Notes: generated by a model from the letters alone, not told the origin. Counted from the stretch's first letter, positions 43,365 through 52,410 are shown. The stretch is DNA of 64,000 nt from Kitasatospora sp. SolWspMP-SS2h (GCF_003259315.1 NZ_QLLT01000024.1:42373-106372), one strand, 5' to 3'. Translations and numbers: made by a program.

Positions 43365-44162
43365 ATGTCTCGCGTCCGTGTCGTTTCCGTCGCCCTCACC
43401 GCGGCGGCCCTGTCCCTCACCACCCTCGCCGCCGCCACCGAGGCGAACGCCGCCGGCGTGCGCTACGCCGCGCTCGGCGACTCCTACTCGGCCGGCGTCG
43501 GCTCCGGCAGCTACACCAGCGAGAGCGGCAGTTGCAGCCGCAGCACCAAGGCGTACCCGTACCTGTGGAACGCCGCGCACGCGCCCACCTCGTTCTCGTT
43601 CGTGGCCTGTTCGGGCGCCAGGACCGACGACGTGATCGCCAACCAACTGGGCGTCCTGAACACCTCGACCACCCTGGTCTCGATCACCATCGGCGGCAAC
43701 GACGCGGGCTTCGCCTCCACCATGCAGACCTGCGTGCTGAACAGCGAGAGCTCCTGCCTGAGCGCCGTCAACACCGCCAAGAGCTACGCCACCAACACCC
43801 TGCCGGGCAAGCTCACCAACCTGTACGGGCAGATCAAGTCCAAGGCGCCCAACGCGAAGGTCGTGGTGCTGGGCTACCCGCACCTGTACAAGGTGCCCGG
43901 CAGCTGCATCGTCGGGATCTCGGACACCAAGCGGACCGCGATCAACGGCGCGGCGGACACCCTGGACACGGTCATCGCCAAGCAGGCGGCGAACGCCGGG
44001 TTCACCTTCAAGGACGTCCGGACGGTCTTCGCCGAGCACGAGATCTGCGGCTCCTCGACCCAGTGGCTGAACAGCACCACGCTGCCGATCAGCGACAGCT
44101 ACCACCCGAACGCGAGCGGCCAGGCCGGCGGCTACCTGCCGTCGTTCAGCGCCGCGGCCTGA
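43365..44162 (+). CDS. Secreted SGNH/GDSL lipase-esterase
   Basis: 265 residues from an ATG with GGAGGATC upstream; the open frame further left is rejected because the signal peptide begins here. Signal peptide ~29 residues ending ANA-AG. Block I ALGDSYSAGVG (Ser ~39), block III IGGNDAGF (~105), and block V DSYHPNASGQ with the Asp/His pair. Six cysteines are spaced for three disulfides, as in the Streptomyces phospholipase A1/esterase family. Acts outside the cell on lipid or aryl esters. Confidence 0.9.
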   Translation: MSRVRVVSVALTAAALSLTTLAAATEANAAGVRYAALGDSYSAGVGSGSYTSESGSCSRSTKAYPYLWNAAHAPTSFSFVACSGARTDDVIANQLGVLNTSTTLVSITIGGNDAGFASTMQTCVLNSESSCLSAVNTAKSYATNTLPGKLTNLYGQIKSKAPNAKVVVLGYPHLYKVPGSCIVGISDTKRTAINGAADTLDTVIAKQAANAGFTFKDVRTVFAEHEICGSSTQWLNSTTLPISDSYHPNASGQAGGYLPSFSAAA

Positions 44163-44204
44163 CGCACCGGCGGTAGGCGGCCGCACGTCCGCGGGGACGG
44201 ACGA

Positions 44205-44241
44205 CCGGTGGCCGGGCTCGTGGAAGGAGCCCGGCCACCGG
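44205..44241. terminator. Perfect 15-bp bidirectional hairpin
   Basis: CCGGTGGCCGGGCTC (44205-44219) and GAGCCCGGCCACCGG (44227-44241) with a 7-nt loop lie between the convergent lipase and deacetylase genes. Confidence 0.92.
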
Positions 44242-44258
44242 CGTTCTCGGGGCGGCGC

Positions 44259-45374
44259 TCAGCGCAGGTGGTCGCCGAGCGCGGCGGGCCGCAGACCGGC
44301 CTGCCCGGCCGCGTCCAGCGCGCGCCGGAGGTCGTCGGCCAGGGTGTCGGTGAAGTGCGTGATGATCACGTCGCCGGGCTGGAGCGGGCCGCCGTGGTAG
44401 ACGTTCGCGGCGCCCGAGGTGAAGTCGGCGGTCGCGGTCAGCACGTACGCCATGCCGCAGTTCGCGGCGGCCTGCCGGGTGTCGTCGTCGAAGGCGAAGT
44501 AGGGCGGCCGGAAGACCGTCGGGACGGTGCCGTAGCGCGCGGTGACCGCGTCCCGGGCGTCGCAGATCTCGGCCTGCTGCTCGGCCGGGGAGAGCGTGGT
44601 CAGGTCGCGGTGCGAGACGCCGTGGTCCTGGATCGAGGAGCCGGGCGCGGCGGTGACCCGGCGGAAGTAGTCCGGCTCGAAGCCCGCCGGCATCGGCAGC
44701 GGGAAGACGGTCACCGGCAGCGCGCGGTCGGCGATCAGCCGGGCCGCCTCCGGGGTGCGGGTCCAGCCGTCGTCGACGGTCAGGAAGACCGCCCTGTCGT
44801 CGGTCGGCACGTTCCAGGTGGCGGGCGCGGGCGCCGGGCGGTCGCCGGTGACCGAGACGTCGTCCACCGCGACCGGGCCCTGGCCGTACCAGCCGTGCAC
44901 GTACAGCTGCACCGAGGTGGTGGCCGGGCCGGTGGTGAAGCCGGTCGACAGCCGCTGCCAGCCGTCCCCGGTGGACGCCGTCCAGGCCGGGGCGACGTCG
45001 TGGCCGGTGCCGGTGGCGCCGAGGAAGACGTACGAGCCGTGCACCCAGGCGCGGTACGTGTAGGCGGTGTTCGGGCGCACCGCCAGGGTCTGGGTGCACC
45101 GGCCGGTGGAGTCGCCGGCGGCGGGGGTGATCGCCAGGGCGGCGGTGCCGGTGCGGGCGGCGGCGGTGAGCGCGCCCTCGCCGGGCGCGCAGTGCCAGCC
45201 GGGGACCGAGCCCCAGTCGGCCAGCGGCAGGGTGGGGATCTCGAAGCCGGGATTGGTGGCCAGGTTCGGCGCGGGGGCCGGGACGTCCGCGCGCGCGGCC
45301 GGGACGGCGGCGGCGGAGGCCAGCGCGGCGGTGGCGGCGAGCGCCGCGAGACGGCGGCGGGCGGAACTGAGCAC
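44259..45374 (-). CDS. Secreted polysaccharide deacetylase with carbohydrate-binding module
   Basis: 371 residues from a GTG at 45374, 8 nt after GGAG. Signal peptide ~30 residues (RRLAALAATAALASAAAVPAARA). Residues ~35-175: a jelly-roll CBM4/9-like module (NLATNPGFEIPTL...VAVDDVSVTG). Residues ~185-371: NodB deacetylase domain with TVDDGW, DHGVSHRDL (metal His pair), FRPPYFAFDD and the C-terminal VIITHFTDT. Removes N-acetyl groups from chitin, chitooligosaccharides or peptidoglycan. A DasR-like element at 45467-45482 suggests chitin/GlcNAc control. Confidence 0.87.
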   Translation of the reverse strand: MLSSARRRLAALAATAALASAAAVPAARADVPAPAPNLATNPGFEIPTLPLADWGSVPGWHCAPGEGALTAAARTGTAALAITPAAGDSTGRCTQTLAVRPNTAYTYRAWVHGSYVFLGATGTGHDVAPAWTASTGDGWQRLSTGFTTGPATTSVQLYVHGWYGQGPVAVDDVSVTGDRPAPAPATWNVPTDDRAVFLTVDDGWTRTPEAARLIADRALPVTVFPLPMPAGFEPDYFRRVTAAPGSSIQDHGVSHRDLTTLSPAEQQAEICDARDAVTARYGTVPTVFRPPYFAFDDDTRQAAANCGMAYVLTATADFTSGAANVYHGGPLQPGDVIITHFTDTLADDLRRALDAAGQAGLRPAALGDHLR

Positions 45375-45466
45375 GGGTCGACTCCAGTGTGGGGGACGGG
45401 CGGAGGGGCGAACCCCGGAGGGTCGGAGATCGGGTGGGGGTCCTGCCGCACCAGGCCGCTGCACAC

Positions 45467-45482
45467 AATGGACTGGACCAAT
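45467..45482. promoter_or_regulatory. Candidate DasR-responsive element (dre)
   Basis: Read toward the deacetylase gene, the sequence is ATTGGTCCAGTCCATT, matching the dre palindrome ACTGGTCTAGACCAGT at 12 of 16 positions. It lies 93 bp upstream of the deacetylase start. DasR is the GntR-type repressor of chitin and GlcNAc genes in Streptomyces. Confidence 0.45.
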
Positions 45483-45525
45483 CACGGCGGTCAAGCGGAA
45501 CCGGCCGACCGGCCGCCGAGATCGG

Positions 45526-47346
45526 TCAACCGGCGTAGAGCTCCTCGATGTCCGCCGCGTACCGCTCCGCCACCGCCGCCCGGCGGATCTTCAGCGAGGG
45601 CGTCAACAACCCCTCCTCCAGGGAGAACTCGCGCGGCAGCAGCCGGAACGCCCGGATCGACTCGGCCCGCGACACCGTGGTGTTCGCCGCCCCCACCGCC
45701 CGCTGCACCTCCTGGTGCAGCTCCGGGTCGGTGAGCGCCTGCCACATCTCCAGCGGCGCCCGCCCGCGCGCCCGCAGCCAGTGCGCCAGCGCCACCGCGT
45801 CCAGCGTGATCAGCGCCGCCAGGTACGGCCGGTCGTCGCCCACGATCAGGCACTGCGCGATCAGCGGGTGCGCCCGCACCCGCTCCTCCAGCACCGCCGG
45901 GGCCAGGTTCTTGCCGCTGGAGGTGACGATCACCTCCTTCTTGCGGCCGGTCAGCGTCAGGTAGCCGTCCTCGTCCAGCACCCCCAGGTCCCCGGTGGCC
46001 AGCCAGCCCCGGCACAGCGCCTCGTCCGAGCAGCGCGGGTGGTTGAGGTACCCGGAGAACACGCCCGGACCCTTCACCCACACCTCGCCGTCCTCGGCGA
46101 TCGCCACCGTCGAACCCGGCATCGGACGCCCCACCGTGCCGAACTTCGGCCGCCGCGGCGGGTTCGCGGTCACCGGCGCGGACGACTCGGTCAGCCCGTA
46201 GCCCTCGTACACCGTCATGCCCGCGCCCGCGAAGAACAGCCCCAGCTCCCGGCCCAGCATCGACCCGCCGGTCATCACCGCCCGCACCCGGCCGCCCAGG
46301 ACCTCCCGCACCCGCTGGTACACCAGCCGCTCGTACGCGGCGTGCCGCACCCGCAGCGCCGGCGAGGGGCCCGGGCCGGTGCGGTGCGCCCGGCGCTCCC
46401 AGGCCGCCGCCCACTCGACGGCCACCCGCTCGGCCTGCTCGAACAGCTCCAGCCGGCCCGCCGCCTCGGCGGCCTCCCGGGCCCGGCGGTGGATCTTCTC
46501 GAAGACGTACGGCACCGCGTGCAGGAAGGTCGGCCGGAACGCGGCCAGGGCCGGCAGCAGGCTGTCCGAGGCCAGCTTCGCGTGGTGGCCGATCCGGATG
46601 CCGCCGCGCACCGCCGCCACCTGCGTCAGCCGCCCGAACACGTGCGCCAGCGGCAGGAACAGCAGGGTGGCCGGCTGCCCGCCGCCGGTGTCGCGGAACA
46701 CCTCGTCCCAGCCCGCCAGCAGGGCGTCCGCCACCGCCGCGAAGTTGCCGTGGGTCAGCAGGCAGCCCTTGGGACGGCCGGTGGTGCCCGAGGTGTAGAT
46801 GACACTGGCCAGCGAGTCCGCCGTCACCCCCAGCCGCTGACGGTGCACCAGCGCGTCCGGCACGCCCGCGCCGTCCGCCGCCAACTGGGCCACGCAGCCG
46901 CGGTCCAGCTGCCAGATGCCGGTCAGCTCCGGCAGCGCGTCGCACACCGCGCCGACCGTCATCGCCTGGTCCTCGTCCTCCACCACGCAGGCCACCGCCG
47001 AGGTCTCCGCCAGGATCCAGCGGACCTGGTCGGCCGAGGCCGTCGGGTACACCGGCACCGGGATCGCCCCCACCGACCAGAGCGCGTAGTCGAACAGCGT
47101 CCACTCCCAGCGGGTCGCCGACATCACCGCGACCCGGTCGCCGTAGCGCACCCCCCGGGTCAGCAGTCCCCTGGCCAGCGCCAGCACCTCGTCGCGGAAC
47201 CCGGCCGCCGTCACCGGCGTCCAGACGCCGTCCACCAGCCGGGACACCACCGGCAGCCCCGGCTCCCGCTCGGCCCGGTCGAACACCGAGTCGGCCAGCC
47301 CGCCGGCCGGCCCGCCGCCCAGCGCGGGGCTGCTGAACTCTCGCAC
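45526..47346 (-). CDS. Long-chain acyl-CoA synthetase (AMP-forming)
   Basis: 606 residues from a GTG at 47346. AMP-binding motifs: VIYTSGTTGRPKGCLLTHGN (~residue 180-200), YGLTESSAPV (~365), TGDLGVLDEDGYLTLTGRKKE (~440) and the C-terminal lysine in TPSLKIRR (~585). Activates a fatty acid to acyl-AMP, then to CoA, for membrane lipid or degradation. The architecture matches the FadD15-like group of actinobacteria. Divergent from the conservon across 381 bp. Confidence 0.9.
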   Translation of the reverse strand: MREFSSPALGGGPAGGLADSVFDRAEREPGLPVVSRLVDGVWTPVTAAGFRDEVLALARGLLTRGVRYGDRVAVMSATRWEWTLFDYALWSVGAIPVPVYPTASADQVRWILAETSAVACVVEDEDQAMTVGAVCDALPELTGIWQLDRGCVAQLAADGAGVPDALVHRQRLGVTADSLASVIYTSGTTGRPKGCLLTHGNFAAVADALLAGWDEVFRDTGGGQPATLLFLPLAHVFGRLTQVAAVRGGIRIGHHAKLASDSLLPALAAFRPTFLHAVPYVFEKIHRRAREAAEAAGRLELFEQAERVAVEWAAAWERRAHRTGPGPSPALRVRHAAYERLVYQRVREVLGGRVRAVMTGGSMLGRELGLFFAGAGMTVYEGYGLTESSAPVTANPPRRPKFGTVGRPMPGSTVAIAEDGEVWVKGPGVFSGYLNHPRCSDEALCRGWLATGDLGVLDEDGYLTLTGRKKEVIVTSSGKNLAPAVLEERVRAHPLIAQCLIVGDDRPYLAALITLDAVALAHWLRARGRAPLEMWQALTDPELHQEVQRAVGAANTTVSRAESIRAFRLLPREFSLEEGLLTPSLKIRRAAVAERYAADIEELYAG

Positions 47347-47727
47347 GGTACCCCCGATCCCGCCCCGAACCACCCACCCGGACCCGGCCCGCACGGCCCG
47401 GTCCGCACGGCCGGCCGAGGGCCGGACCGCGGTACCGGCGAAGCTACCCGATCGGCGCGGCGCTGCCCAGAGTCACCGTCCGACGACGCCCCGCACCGGA
47501 GGAAGCCCCGCAGGTCGGGGCCATGCCAGACCCCCGGCGGGGAAATTAAAGGACGATCCGGACAACAGCCGATCACGATGCACTTCCACCCTACGAACGG
47601 ACGGTCAGGAAGTAGTAGGCTCGCGGCTCTCGACCCCACCCGCACCCACCCCTGCCCGCGCGCCCCCGCCCCCGCGCGTCCGCCCGCGTCCGACAACCTT
47701 CCCGCCCGAGGACCACAAAGGACCCGT
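47347..47727. other. Intergenic region, no gene seen
   Basis: 381 bp between the acyl-CoA synthetase and cvnA. It must hold both promoters. A slightly AT-richer patch (GGAAATTAAAGG, 47540-47551) and TAGTAGGCT near 47613 are the only promoter-like words; neither has a well-spaced partner. Confidence 0.5.
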
Positions 47728-50421
47728 ATGCGCCTGCGCCGCAGCTCGATCCGCGCGAGGATCGTCGCGCTGCTCCTGGTGCCCGTCGCGGCGCTCAGCG
47801 GCCTGTGGGTGTACGCCACGCTCGTCACCACCGGCGACGTGTGGAGCCAGATCGACCTCGGCTCCACCTACACCGCCTTCGGCAACCCCGCCGACCGGTA
47901 CGCCTACGACCTCCAGCAGGAACGCACCGCCGCCGTGCTGCGGCTGGCCGCCCCCGCGAACGCCGACTACGCCGCCGCCTACGACAAGGCCCGCACCACC
48001 ACTGACCGCGACCTCCAACTGCTGCGCTACCAGGGCACCAGCCACGACGCCGGCAAGCTCGACGCCGACCAGCGCGCCCGCTACCAGGACGTGCTCGCGG
48101 TCGCCGGCCAGCTCGGCGCGATCCGCAACCAGATCGCCCAGTCCCGGCAGAGCTGGGACGGCGCGCTCAAGGACTACAGCGACCTGATCAACCCGGTCTT
48201 CGCGTTCCGCTCCTCCTTCATCGCCAAGCAGACCGGCTCGCTGCCCCGCCAGGGCACCATCCTGGTCGAGCTCTCCCGGGCCGGCGAGTACCTCTCCCAG
48301 GAGACCGCCGCGATGCGCGCCCTGCGGGCCGGCCCCCTGGCCGACGCCCAGGACCCGCGCAAGCAGCAGGTCGCCCTGGACGCCGTGAACGCCCAGCAGG
48401 CGCTGTTCCGGATCTACATCGCCGAACTCGACGACCAGGACCGGCAGGCGTACAACGCGCTGCGCCTGGGCCTGAACTGGAGCTGGCTCACCGCCGCCGA
48501 GTCCGGCTTCGACAAGGCCGCCGACCGGGCCCTGGAGCTGCGCGGCGACCCCGCCGACTCCTGGGGCGGCCCCGCCACCAAGGTCCTCGCCGACGTCGAC
48601 GCGATCAACTTCCGGCTGGCCAAGGAACTCGGCGACCAGGCCCGCACCAGCGCGATCGACGCCCTGGTGCGCGGCGGCACGGCCGGCCTGATCGGCCTCA
48701 CCGCGGTCGTCCTGTCGATCGTCATCTCCTACCGCACCGGCCGCCGCCTGGTGCGCGAACTCGTCGGCCTGCGCAACGCCGCCGCCGACCTGTCCGCCAC
48801 CCGGCTGCCCTCCGTGATGCTCCGGCTGCGCCGCGGCGAGGCCGTCGACGTGGTCGCCGAGGTGCCCCCGCTGGAGTTCGGCGCGGGGGAGATCGGCCAG
48901 GTCGGCCGGGCCTTCAACGAAGTCCAGCGGGTCGCCGTCGAGGCCGCCGTCGAACAGGCCGAACTGCGCCGCGGCGTCTCCGCCGTCTTCGTCAACCTGG
49001 CCCGCCGCTCCCAGGTGCTGCTGCACCGCCAGCTCACCCTGCTCGACACCATGGAGCGCCGCACCGAGGACCCGCGCGAACTGGAGGACCTGTTCCGGCT
49101 CGACCACCTCACCACCCGCATGCGCCGCCACGCCGAGGGCCTGATCATCCTCTCCGGCGGCTCGCCCGGCCGCGCCTGGCGCAAGCCGGTCCGGATGGTC
49201 GACGTGGTGCGCGCCGCCGTCGGCGAGGTCGAGGACTACGCCCGGGTGCAGGTCCGCCCGTTCCCCGGCACCGGCCTGCTCGGCTCCGCGGTCGCCGACG
49301 TCACCCACCTGGTCGCCGAACTCGTCGAGAACGCCACCGTGTTCTCGCCGCCGCAGACCCAGGTCACCGTCCAGGGCGAGGTGGTCGCGCACGGCTTCTG
49401 CCTGGAGATCGACGACCGCGGCCTCGGCCTGGGCGAGCAGCACCTGGAGGAGATCAACCAACGCCTGTCCGTGGAGCAGGAGTTCGACCTCGCCGACACC
49501 GACCGGCTCGGCCTGTTCGTGGTCTCCCGGCTGGCCCGCCGGCACGGCATCCGGGTGCACCTGCGGCCCAGCCCCTACGGCGGCACCTCCGCGGTCGTGC
49601 TGATCCCGCGCGAACTGCTCGCCGAGACCGTCGAGACCGCCCCCGACGCCCCCCGGCAGGGCGCCGAGGACACCGGCACCCACCGCCGCCCGCCCGCCCC
49701 GGCCGCCGCCTCCACCGCGGTCGCCGTCCCGGCCCGCGGCCAGGGCGCGCACGCCGCGCCCGCCGCCGCGCTCGGCGGGCCCCGCCCGTCCGAGGCCGAG
49801 CCGTCCCGCACCCCCGGCGGGCTGCCCCGCCGCCGGTCCGCCGCCGCGGCCCCGCAGGCCGCCGCCGGGGGCACCGGGCGCCACCGCCGCCCCGAGGAGG
49901 ACGGCGAGCGGCCCGCGCTGCCCGCCGCCGCCTCCACCGCTGCCGCCTCCACCGCCACCGCCTCCACCGCCACCGCCGCCGGACCGGCCGCGGGTCCGGC
50001 GCTCACCCCGGTGGCCGGCGGACTGCTGCCCAAGCGGGTCCGGCAGGCCAGCCTGGCCCCGCAACTGCGGCCCGGCGCCGAACCGGAGACCGCCGAACCG
50101 GCCCGCGCGCGCGACCCCGAGGAGGCCCGCTCCGCGTTCGCCTCCTTCCAGCGCGGCTTCGCCCGCGGCCGCGGCGACCGGCTCCAGCCCGCCTCGCTCA
50201 CCGTGGTGCGCTCCGAGCCGGAGTCCCCCGACGGCGCCCGCACCCCCGAACGGCCCGCGCCGGTCCGCCCCCCGGGGCCCGGACAGCCGCCCCGGCTCCG
50301 GATCGCGCTGCCGTCCGCACCGGTGCCGCACGCGCTGCCCGCCGCCCCCGCCCGCTCCGTCCCGCCGGCGCACCCGACGCCGACCGCACCGCCCGCACCA
50401 GCAGAAGGAACCGAATCATGA
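47728..50421 (+). CDS. cvnA: Conservon sensor kinase-like protein (nitrate-sensor domain)
   Basis: 897 residues. First membrane helix at ~12-33, extracytoplasmic nitrate/nitrite-sensor (NIT) helical domain (~40-315), second membrane helix (~316-335), HAMP-like linker, a helical block LDHLTTRMRRHAEGLIILSG, then a HATPase_c domain (VAELVENATVFSPP, DDRGLGLG, GLFVVSRLARRHG). The last ~250 residues are Ala/Pro-rich and disordered with few motifs. It anchors a membrane complex with CvnB, C and D that controls development or metabolism. No canonical His phospho-acceptor motif is obvious, as usual in this group. Confidence 0.92.
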   Translation: MRLRRSSIRARIVALLLVPVAALSGLWVYATLVTTGDVWSQIDLGSTYTAFGNPADRYAYDLQQERTAAVLRLAAPANADYAAAYDKARTTTDRDLQLLRYQGTSHDAGKLDADQRARYQDVLAVAGQLGAIRNQIAQSRQSWDGALKDYSDLINPVFAFRSSFIAKQTGSLPRQGTILVELSRAGEYLSQETAAMRALRAGPLADAQDPRKQQVALDAVNAQQALFRIYIAELDDQDRQAYNALRLGLNWSWLTAAESGFDKAADRALELRGDPADSWGGPATKVLADVDAINFRLAKELGDQARTSAIDALVRGGTAGLIGLTAVVLSIVISYRTGRRLVRELVGLRNAAADLSATRLPSVMLRLRRGEAVDVVAEVPPLEFGAGEIGQVGRAFNEVQRVAVEAAVEQAELRRGVSAVFVNLARRSQVLLHRQLTLLDTMERRTEDPRELEDLFRLDHLTTRMRRHAEGLIILSGGSPGRAWRKPVRMVDVVRAAVGEVEDYARVQVRPFPGTGLLGSAVADVTHLVAELVENATVFSPPQTQVTVQGEVVAHGFCLEIDDRGLGLGEQHLEEINQRLSVEQEFDLADTDRLGLFVVSRLARRHGIRVHLRPSPYGGTSAVVLIPRELLAETVETAPDAPRQGAEDTGTHRRPPAPAAASTAVAVPARGQGAHAAPAAALGGPRPSEAEPSRTPGGLPRRRSAAAAPQAAAGGTGRHRRPEEDGERPALPAAASTAAASTATASTATAAGPAAGPALTPVAGGLLPKRVRQASLAPQLRPGAEPETAEPARARDPEEARSAFASFQRGFARGRGDRLQPASLTVVRSEPESPDGARTPERPAPVRPPGPGQPPRLRIALPSAPVPHALPAAPARSVPPAHPTPTAPPAPAEGTES

Positions 50422-50837
50422 CCGCAACAACACCGCCGTCCGGGGACCTCGACTGGCTCCTCAACGACCTGGTCGGCCGGGTGGCGACCCTTCGGCATGC
50501 GGTGATCCTGTCCAGCGACGGCCTGGCCACCGGCGTCTCCAGCGGCCTGGACCGGGAGGACGCCGAGCACCTCGCGGCGGTCGCCGCGGGCTTCCACAGC
50601 CTCGCCAAGGGCGCCGGACGGCACTTCCGGGTCGGCGGCGTCCGGCAGACCATGGTCGAGCTGGACGACGCCTTCCTGTTCATCACCGCCGCCGGCGACG
50701 GCAGCTGCCTGGCCGTGCTCAGCGACGCCGAGTCCGATGTGGGCCAGATCGCCTACGAGATGGCACTGTTGGTCAAGCGCGTCGGCGAGCACCTGGCCGC
50801 CGAGCCGAGGACCGACACCACGCTGCCCGGGAGATGA
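50418..50837 (+). CDS. cvnB: Roadblock/LC7-domain protein
   Basis: 139 residues, overlapping cvnA by ATGA. Single Roadblock/LC7 fold: LDWLLNDLVGRVATLRHAVILSSDGLATGVSSGL, then a beta hairpin with GRHFRVGGVRQTMVEL and FLFITAAGDGSCLAVL. Conservon B proteins regulate the GTPase-like CvnD, as MglB does for MglA. Cytosolic. Confidence 0.93.
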   Translation: MTATTPPSGDLDWLLNDLVGRVATLRHAVILSSDGLATGVSSGLDREDAEHLAAVAAGFHSLAKGAGRHFRVGGVRQTMVELDDAFLFITAAGDGSCLAVLSDAESDVGQIAYEMALLVKRVGEHLAAEPRTDTTLPGR

Positions 50838-51367
50838 CCGATTCGATGAGCGAGCCCGAGCCGACCGAGCCGACCGGGGCCCCCGCCCCGGCCGACCTCA
50901 GCGGTGCGACCGCGGACGGGCGGGCGGCCGGCGGAGGACCGGCCGACCCGTTCGCCCCCCGCACCCCGGTGGACGACCGCTGGTTCGACGACGAGGCCGG
51001 ACCGGTGGTCCGGCTCTTCTCCATGACCAGAGGGCGCGCCCGCCCGGTCGACGACGGCCTGTTCGACCTGATCTCGCTGGTCACCGCCGCCGGGCCGGAC
51101 CCCGGTCCCGGCGGCGCCCGGCCCGACCCCGCGCCCGACCCCGCGCTCGACCCGGAACACCACGCGATCCTGGAACTCTGCCGCGACGAGCCGCTGAGCG
51201 TCGCCGAGCTCGGGTCCTACACCGACCTGCCGGTGAGCGTGGTCCGGGTCCTGCTCGGGGACCTCCACGACGCCGACCTGATCAGCGTCACCCGACCCGT
51301 CCAGCTCGCCCAACAACCGGACGAGCGCCTGCTGCGAGACGTGATCAATGGCCTCCGTGCACTCTGA
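50834..51367 (+). CDS. cvnC: DUF742-family conservon protein
   Basis: 177 residues, overlapping cvnB by ATGA (an ATG four codons on is possible). The first ~45 residues are acidic and Pro-rich; the rest is a winged-helix-like DUF742 domain (RLFSMTRGRARPVDDGLFDLISLV, ILELCRDEPLSVAELGSYTDLPVSVVRVLLGDLHDADLI). Acts as an adaptor within the conservon complex. Overlaps cvnD by 20 bp. Confidence 0.92.
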   Translation: MTDSMSEPEPTEPTGAPAPADLSGATADGRAAGGGPADPFAPRTPVDDRWFDDEAGPVVRLFSMTRGRARPVDDGLFDLISLVTAAGPDPGPGGARPDPAPDPALDPEHHAILELCRDEPLSVAELGSYTDLPVSVVRVLLGDLHDADLISVTRPVQLAQQPDERLLRDVINGLRAL

Positions 51368-51956
51368 CGCCCCGTCGTCCCCCGCCGCCCGCAAAGCCCC
51401 CTGGGGCGCCGACGCGGTCAAGATCCTGATCGCCGGCGGCTTCGGCGCGGGCAAGACCACCCTGGTGGGCGCGGTCAGCGAGATCCGCCCGCTGCGCACC
51501 GAGGAGCTGCTCAGCGAGGTCGGCCGGCCGGTCGACGACACCGCCGGGGTGGAGGCCAAGCGCACCACCACCGTCGCCATGGACTTCGGCCGGATCGACC
51601 TCCGACCCGGCCTGGCCCTCTACCTGTTCGGCACCCCCGGCCAGGACAGGTTCTGGTTCGTCTGGGACGAGCTGGCCCGCGGCGCCCTCGGCGCGGTCGT
51701 CCTCGCCGACACCCGGCGGCTGGCCGACTCCTTCCCCTCGGTCGACTACTTCGAGCAGCGCGGCATCCCGTTCGTGGTCGCCGTCAACTGCTTCGAGGGC
51801 ACCGAGGTCTACGCCCCCGAGGACGTCCGCGCCGCGCTGGACCTGCCGGCCGGGGTGCCGGTGCTGCTGTGCGACGCCCGGCGGCGCGAGGACGGCAAGG
51901 AGCTGCTGATCCGGCTGGTCGAGCACGCGGCGGCCCGCGTCGGGGTGCGGCTGTAG
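51348..51956 (+). CDS. cvnD: Conservon GTPase-like ATP/GTP-binding protein
   Basis: 202 residues. P-loop GGFGAGKTTLVGAVSE (~residue 27), switch region TTTVAMDFGRIDL, GTPGQDRFWFVWDEL (G3-like), and VVAVNCFEG in place of a normal NKxD motif. Small Ras-like switch controlled by CvnB. Some conservons are followed by a cytochrome P450; here no P450 follows. Confidence 0.93.
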   Translation: MASVHSDAPSSPAARKAPWGADAVKILIAGGFGAGKTTLVGAVSEIRPLRTEELLSEVGRPVDDTAGVEAKRTTTVAMDFGRIDLRPGLALYLFGTPGQDRFWFVWDELARGALGAVVLADTRRLADSFPSVDYFEQRGIPFVVAVNCFEGTEVYAPEDVRAALDLPAGVPVLLCDARRREDGKELLIRLVEHAAARVGVRL

Positions 51957-52275
51957 CACCGCCGGGGCGCGGCGCGCCCGTAGCACCGTCGCGGCACCGC
52001 CGCAGCACCGTCGTGGCGCGCCCGTGATGCGGCCGTCGCGGGCTGCCGCGGGGCTGTCGTGCGGCCGTTGCCCTGCCGTTGCCCTGCCGCCGCCGACTTC
52101 TGACGTCCGTGCAGGTCAGCGCGGTGACGTCCGGATGGCGGACGGTTTCCGTCTCGGTCTGCGGATGGGGTGGTGCAGTGGGTTGCCTTCCGGGCACCGG
52201 GCGTGGAAGTCTCGTACCCGTGCCCGCCGCCGTTCCGCCGCGGGCCCGACACGATTTCGGGGGAGGAGCAGCGCC
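51957..52275. promoter_or_regulatory. Intergenic region before the first leader peptide
   Basis: 319 bp with no gene. It starts with low-complexity tagcaccgtcg repeats. TGACGTCCG occurs twice in direct orientation (52101-52109 and 52125-52133), 24 bp apart, and is a candidate regulator site upstream of the leader peptide at 52276. The promoter itself was not pinpointed. Confidence 0.35.
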
Positions 52276-52368
52276 ATGACCGTCTCGGTCCGCCTCGCCG
52301 CGCTCCCCGTGCTCACCGTCCGCCGGTACCTCGACCACGGCCGGATCTACAGCACCTGCTGTCGCTGA
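52276..52368 (+). CDS. 30-residue leader peptide ending Cys-Cys-Arg
   Basis: Starts at an ATG 8 nt after GGAGGAG. The last codons are TGC TGT CGC TGA, giving a C-terminus ...RIYSTCCR; VRRYLDHGR upstream resembles the RRHVDL-type motif I recall from actinomycete leader peptides. A hairpin begins 4 nt after the stop (52372-52410). This is the layout of a cysteine-sensing ribosomal attenuator: stalling at the paired Cys codons would change folding of the downstream RNA. The next gene is a winged-helix regulator at 52636. Confidence 0.7.
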   Translation: MTVSVRLAALPVLTVRRYLDHGRIYSTCCR

Positions 52369-52371
52369 CGC

Positions 52372-52410
52372 ACCGCCACTCCTCCCCGCTCGACGCCGGG
52401 GAGTGGCGGT
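52372..52410 (+). promoter_or_regulatory. Attenuator-type hairpin after leader peptide 1
   Basis: ACCGCCACTCC (52372-52382) pairs perfectly with GGAGTGGCGGT (52400-52410); further C/G pairs close part of the 17-nt loop. It starts 4 nt after the leader stop and has no T-run, as is common for high-GC terminators. The remaining 225 bp to the regulator start hold no convincing gene. Confidence 0.65.
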
